A stretch of DNA of 10,022 bases. Origin: an uncultured Clostridium sp. (lineage in GTDB: Bacteria; Bacillota; Clostridia; Peptostreptococcales; Peptostreptococcaceae). The notes under the pieces were generated by a model. It had not been told where the DNA came from. It ran no database searches and worked only from the letters and a program-made list of their open reading frames with translations. A program made the translations under genes and the position numbers. The DNA lies in assembly GCA_900550335.1 (NCBI GenBank), contig URRU01000060.1, forward strand, positions 1 to 10,022, read 5' to 3'. Positions 7,976-10,022 of the stretch are shown here, piece after piece; position 1 is the first letter of the stretch, and each line of letters starts with the position of its first letter.

Positions 7976-8277
7976 ATGGAAGAAATGAATGAAAACGTAG
8001 TAAACCTAATAGACGAAAATGGCGAAGAAGTGGCTTTCGAAATAATATTAACTCTTGAAGCAGAAGGAAAAGAGTACGCTATATTAATGCCTCTAGAAGA
8101 AAATGAAGACAAATGAAGAGACTTCTCTTACAGTATTAAAAGAAGTCTCTTCATAGAATAGATGAAGATGAAGAAGGAGAAATGCTAGTTCCATTAGAAG
8201 ACGATGATGAATATTCAACTGTTGTAGCTGTATATGAAGCTTTAATGGAAGAAGAAGGTCTTAACTTTGATGAATAA
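7976..8277 (+). pseudogene. DUF1292 (YrzB-like) gene broken by frameshift and a 16-base inverted insertion
   Basis: ATG 7976 opens a 46-codon frame that stops at TGA 8114-8116, yet DUF1292 family sequence continues in other frames. Bases 7976-8110 encode 45 residues containing VVNLIDENGEEVAFEI and EYAILMPLEENED. Bases 8112-8138 encode NEETSLTVL one frame over. Bases 8155-8277 encode RIDEDEEGEMLVPLEDDDEY and end in EALMEEEGLNFDE. Joined, they give a 94-residue acidic protein of normal length for this family. Two lesions explain the break: one extra A within 8111-8113, and 16 bases at about 8139-8154 that are nearly the reverse complement of 8113-8128. The rest is clean, so the event is recent, or it is an assembly error, or an unusual decoding event rescues the reading. 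The family's function is unknown; position between ruvX and fur is its usual neighbourhood. The TGA is the only TGA stop in the window. Confidence 0.85.
8113..8154. repeat. Perfect 14-bp inverted repeat inside the broken DUF1292 gene
   Basis: ATGAAGAGACTTCT (8113-8126) is matched exactly by its reverse complement at 8141-8154. One mismatched pair and three more pairs (TTA with TAA) close a six-base loop, CAGTAT. The left arm and loop fit the DUF1292 coding sequence; only the right arm is extra, so it appears to be copied from the left arm. No T-tract follows, and the sequence is not seen elsewhere in the window. Confidence 0.9.
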
Positions 8278-8293
8278 TAAGTAAAAATTAGAT

Positions 8294-8335
8294 AATGCTG
8301 TAATAGGGTTAATCTCTATTACAGCATTTATTTTA
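8294..8335 (+). terminator. Intrinsic terminator after the DUF1292 locus
   Basis: AATGCTGTAATAG (8294-8306) pairs perfectly over 13 bp with CTATTACAGCATT (8316-8328), with up to two further pairs and a short loop. The downstream tract TTTATTTTAA is T-rich but interrupted. It would end transcripts of the DUF1292 locus and partly separate them from fur. Confidence 0.85.
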
Positions 8336-8359
8336 ACTTATATTGATTAATAAATGAGA

Positions 8360-8366
8360 AAAGGTG
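8360..8366 (+). promoter_or_regulatory. Ribosome binding site that decides the fur start
   Basis: AAAGGTG lies eight bases before ATG 8375. The in-frame ATG 8354, seven codons upstream, has only AT-rich sequence before it and would place this site inside the coding region. The protein from ATG 8375 (MNNGMDLLKEKLKKTG) also has the usual Fur N-terminal length. Confidence 0.75.
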
Positions 8367-8374
8367 TGGTAAAT

Positions 8375-8830
8375 ATGAATAATGGAATGGATCTTTTAAA
8401 AGAAAAACTAAAAAAGACAGGCTTTAAGATTACTCCACAAAGGAGAGCAATAATAGAAGTTCTTCTTGAAAATCGATACTATCATCTTAGCAGTGAAGAA
8501 ATATACGATAAAGTAAGAGAAAATTGCCCAGAAATAGGTTTGGCAACAGTATATAGAACTATGCAGCTATTAGACGAAATTGGAGCAATATCAAAATTAA
8601 ATTTAGATGATGGCTGTATAAGATATGAAATAGACCTTGATAATGATGGACACAACCACCATCATCTAGTATGTAAAAACTGTGGAAAAATAATTGGAGT
8701 TGAAGAGGATCTTCTTAAAGACATAGAAATGAAAATTCAGGAGAATTATAAATTCCATGTAGTTAATCATGATCTTAAATTCGACGGATATTGTGAAGAC
8801 TGTTACAAAGAAATGAGAAAAGACAAATAA
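8375..8830 (+). CDS. fur: Ferric uptake regulator family repressor (Fur)
   Basis: This 151-residue protein is a cytosolic metal-responsive DNA-binding repressor, expected to be a dimer. The N-terminal winged helix includes ITPQRRAIIEVL (19-30), HLSSEEIYDKV (37-47) and the recognition-helix region GLATVYRTMQLLDEIG (55-70). The dimerisation/metal domain has HNHHHLVCKNCGK (93-105) with CxxC at Cys100/Cys103, and a second structural-zinc CxxC at Cys140/Cys143 (YCEDC). The His cluster and both CxxC pairs favour Fur over Zur or PerR, but paralogues cannot be excluded from sequence alone. The start was moved from ATG 8354 to ATG 8375 on ribosome-binding-site evidence. No clear promoter is seen between the preceding terminator and the gene, so it may rely on read-through or on a weak promoter overlapping the terminator. 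The position after the DUF1292 locus matches the clostridial order. Confidence 0.93.
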   Translation: MNNGMDLLKEKLKKTGFKITPQRRAIIEVLLENRYYHLSSEEIYDKVRENCPEIGLATVYRTMQLLDEIGAISKLNLDDGCIRYEIDLDNDGHNHHHLVCKNCGKIIGVEEDLLKDIEMKIQENYKFHVVNHDLKFDGYCEDCYKEMRKDK

Positions 8831-8841
8831 ATACATAAAAT

Positions 8842-8894
8842 AAAAAGAACTATAGATAAATCAAATTATAAGATTTAGCGATAGTTCTTTTTTT
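8842..8894. terminator. Bidirectional terminator between fur and the convergent gene
   Basis: AAAAAGAACTAT (8842-8853) pairs perfectly with ATAGTTCTTTTT (8881-8892). An inner helix pairs TAAATC (8857-8862) with GATTTA (8872-8877). The T-run on the right serves fur, and the A-run on the left becomes a U-run for the minus-strand transcript that ends at 8924, so one hairpin can stop both. Confidence 0.88.
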
Positions 8895-8923
8895 ATTATT
8901 GAAGATAGATGTTAGTTTTGATT

Positions 8924-9661
8924 TTATAAAACTTTAAATATAAGGTATATAGTAAATAAAATCAAAATGAAAACTAGAATATTTTCGATTATATTGCTAA
9001 ACTTTCCTCCAACCCTTATATATCCTAATGAAATCATATTTGTAGAGAATGGATAAAAGATAGCTACTCCCCGCTTAGTAAACATATCACAGATTATATG
9101 TAGTAGATACATAGAAGCAGACATAATTCCCAAATAATCGTAATTAAAAAATTCACCGAGTGGATTCATAATTATATATACTATTAAAACCATTAAAATA
9201 CTATGAGAAAAGTTTCTGTGTTTTAGCCAAGGAAATATTGAAAATACTAAAATAGGTACGACAAGAGATATATCTACTTTAGAAATTATCAAAATAAGCG
9301 CCAATAAAAGCAAGGTTGCAGAAATAAGAGCCTTTCTCATATTATAGTGGGTGAGCTTTTTTTCTAAAAAAGCTATTGCAAAAAAAGTAATAACCGCACT
9401 TATAAAGAAGCTGCTGCTAATTTTTATAGACAGAAAAAATATAAACAGGTTCAATGAAAATATAAGCAACTTATATAAAAACTTTGAAAACTTCTTTTTA
9501 AAAATTGTACCAGCTATTATAGAATTCGACTTATCTAAATCTGGAAGTGTAGAAAATACAGCGGAAGTCAGAATACTAGTAGGGGTTATAGGTTGTGATA
9601 ATACTAATGATAACTGAATACCGGCTATAATTCCTACAGCACAATGAGTTTTGCCTCGCAT
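8924..9661 (-). CDS. YdjM/DUF457 family membrane-bound putative metal-dependent hydrolase
   Basis: This is a 245-residue multi-pass membrane protein of the YdjM (LexA-binding, inner-membrane putative hydrolase) family. Family signatures are GKTHCAVG at 3-10 (His6), LPDLDKSNS at 39-47, HRNFSHS at 148-154, and HIICDMFTKRGVAIFYPFS at 188-206 with His188 and Asp192. These His/Asp residues sit at membrane edges and probably bind a metal. Hydrophobic stretches fall around 8-36, 62-100, 109-145, 155-167, 175-192 and 224-244. Substrate and reaction are unknown. ATG at 9661-9659 has GGAGG (minus strand, 9672-9668) six bases upstream. It is transcribed towards fur and appears monocistronic here. Its promoter region carries a LexA-type box, so SOS control is likely. 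The family call is firm; the enzymatic role is by family only. Confidence 0.9.
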   Translation of the reverse strand: MRGKTHCAVGIIAGIQLSLVLSQPITPTSILTSAVFSTLPDLDKSNSIIAGTIFKKKFSKFLYKLLIFSLNLFIFFLSIKISSSFFISAVITFFAIAFLEKKLTHYNMRKALISATLLLLALILIISKVDISLVVPILVFSIFPWLKHRNFSHSILMVLIVYIIMNPLGEFFNYDYLGIMSASMYLLHIICDMFTKRGVAIFYPFSTNMISLGYIRVGGKFSNIIENILVFILILFTIYLIFKVL

Positions 9662-9690
9662 TTTTAACCTCCAAAATAATATTTTTATAG

Positions 9691-9731
9691 AAATTACAGT
9701 TTCTACAGAACGTGTGTTTCTACAAATTACA
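9691..9731. repeat. Nested direct repeats around the LexA-like box
   Basis: GTTTCTACA occurs at 9699-9707 and 9716-9724, a 17-base period. AAATTACA occurs just outside at 9691-9698 and 9724-9731. The right-hand GTTTC copy is half of the LexA-like box. The duplication might supply a second weak operator half-site or be a remnant of local duplication. Confidence 0.6.
9707..9720. promoter_or_regulatory. LexA (SOS) box upstream of the YdjM-like gene
   Basis: AGAACGTGTGTTTC matches the Gram-positive LexA consensus CGAACRNRYGTTYC at 13 of 14 positions, differing only at the first base. It lies 46-59 bases upstream of the minus-strand ATG and about 9-22 bases downstream of the predicted transcription start, where bound LexA would block initiation or early elongation. 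A half-site-like GTTTC also occurs 17 bases away at 9699-9703. Confidence 0.7.
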
Positions 9732-9735
9732 TCTA

Positions 9736-9744
9736 ATTATATCA
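9736..9744 (-). promoter_or_regulatory. Extended -10 promoter of the YdjM-like gene
   Basis: Read on the minus strand, 9744-9736 is TGATATAAT: a perfect TATAAT with the TGn extension that can replace a weak -35. No good -35 hexamer is present 17 bases upstream. The start point would be near 9729, giving a leader of about 68 bases. Confidence 0.6.
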
Positions 9745-10022
9745 TATTGTTTAAGAAAATATAGTTTAAAGATAAAAAATAATTATGAAAAACATCTGAA
9801 TTTTTTATAAAGAAAAATGGAAGAAATTTATCAAAGACATTGAAATATAGAGAATTCGTGTTGAATAAAGAAATGTTAATTAATTTAGACTAATAAATAA
9901 ATCTTAAATTATAATCTAATATATGTTACAATAATATTAACTGGTAAAGTGGTCGTGAAGAATTATTAAAAATTTAATCTGTGAAACAAAAATTTCCGGT
10001 AGCATTTAACCAGGATTTTATT
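9745..10022. other. AT-rich intergenic region without a gene
   Basis: No open frame with a ribosome binding site or recognisable family is seen on either strand. The left part belongs to the promoter region of the minus-strand gene. The middle, about 9780-9900, shows nothing identifiable. The right end holds a rightward promoter and a possible structured leader. No tRNA, rRNA, CRISPR repeat or insertion sequence end was recognised. Confidence 0.6.
9904..9932 (+). promoter_or_regulatory. Probable rightward promoter near the window end
   Basis: TACAAT at 9927-9932 (5/6) is preceded by TG at 9924-9925, making an extended -10 (TGTTACAAT). TTAAAT at 9904-9909 is a weak -35 (3/6) at 17-base spacing. 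Transcription would start near 9939 and run out of the window. CTGGT (9941-9945) and ACCAG (10009-10013) could close a stem in the transcript, but no riboswitch class is recognised. Confidence 0.45.

Noticed and set aside
7976..8116. The 46-codon open frame as a complete small gene
   Set aside because: Its sequence is the N-terminal half of DUF1292, and recognisable family sequence continues downstream in other frames, so it is a truncated remnant.
8113..8154. The 14-bp hairpin as an intrinsic terminator or mobile element end
   Set aside because: No T-tract follows on either strand, no target-site duplication or transposase is present, and the left arm is normal DUF1292 coding sequence.
8354..8374. 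Upstream ATG adding seven residues to Fur
   Set aside because: No ribosome binding site before it, and the good AAAGGTG site lies inside the extension and serves ATG 8375.
9351..9617. Plus-strand open frame opposite the YdjM-like gene
   Set aside because: It lies entirely within the minus-strand gene, which has family motifs and a good ribosome binding site; the plus-strand translation is low complexity.

Overview
The window looks like chromosomal DNA from a low-GC Gram-positive anaerobe of the clostridial class, most plausibly Peptostreptococcaceae. The evidence is AT-rich sequence, strong GGAGG-type ribosome binding sites, an alanine T-box in front of alaS, AGA/ATA-dominated codon use, and the order cysteine desulfurase - iscU - mnmA - alaS - ireB - ruvX - DUF1292 gene - fur. 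The assignment rests on gene content and recalled synteny only. An unusual signature is that glutamine is written CAG in about 43 of 50 cases, although other A/G-ending codons strongly favour A.

Bases 1-1876 form a sulfur-trafficking cluster: the end of a cysteine desulfurase (iscS/nifS type), the Fe-S scaffold iscU, and the tRNA 2-thiouridylase mnmA. The desulfurase would supply sulfur to both partners.

Bases 1904-7810 are a second transcription unit. A sigma-A-like promoter (TTGAAA-17-TATCAT) and a tRNA-Ala T-box leader (specifier GCA, T-box motif, terminator) precede alaS. Downstream come ireB, a 739-residue membrane protein of unknown function with an alkaline-phosphatase-like extracellular domain, and ruvX, which overlaps the membrane protein gene by 14 bases.

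Bases 7811-8277 hold a good promoter and a broken DUF1292 gene. The family sequence can be followed across three frames. The break consists of one extra A and a 16-base insertion that is an inverted copy of adjacent coding sequence and creates a 14-bp perfect hairpin. An intrinsic terminator follows, then fur (8375-8830), then a bidirectional terminator shared with a convergent minus-strand gene.

That minus-strand gene (8924-9661) encodes a YdjM/DUF457-type membrane protein. Its upstream region has an extended -10 promoter with a 13/14 match to the Gram-positive LexA (SOS) box just downstream of the predicted start point. This is notable because E. coli YdjM is also LexA-controlled. The last 300 bases contain no gene; a rightward promoter near 9930 starts an unidentified transcript that leaves the window.

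The points most worth following are the self-templated break in the DUF1292 gene, the SOS box in front of the YdjM-like gene, and the unassigned membrane protein placed between ireB and ruvX.
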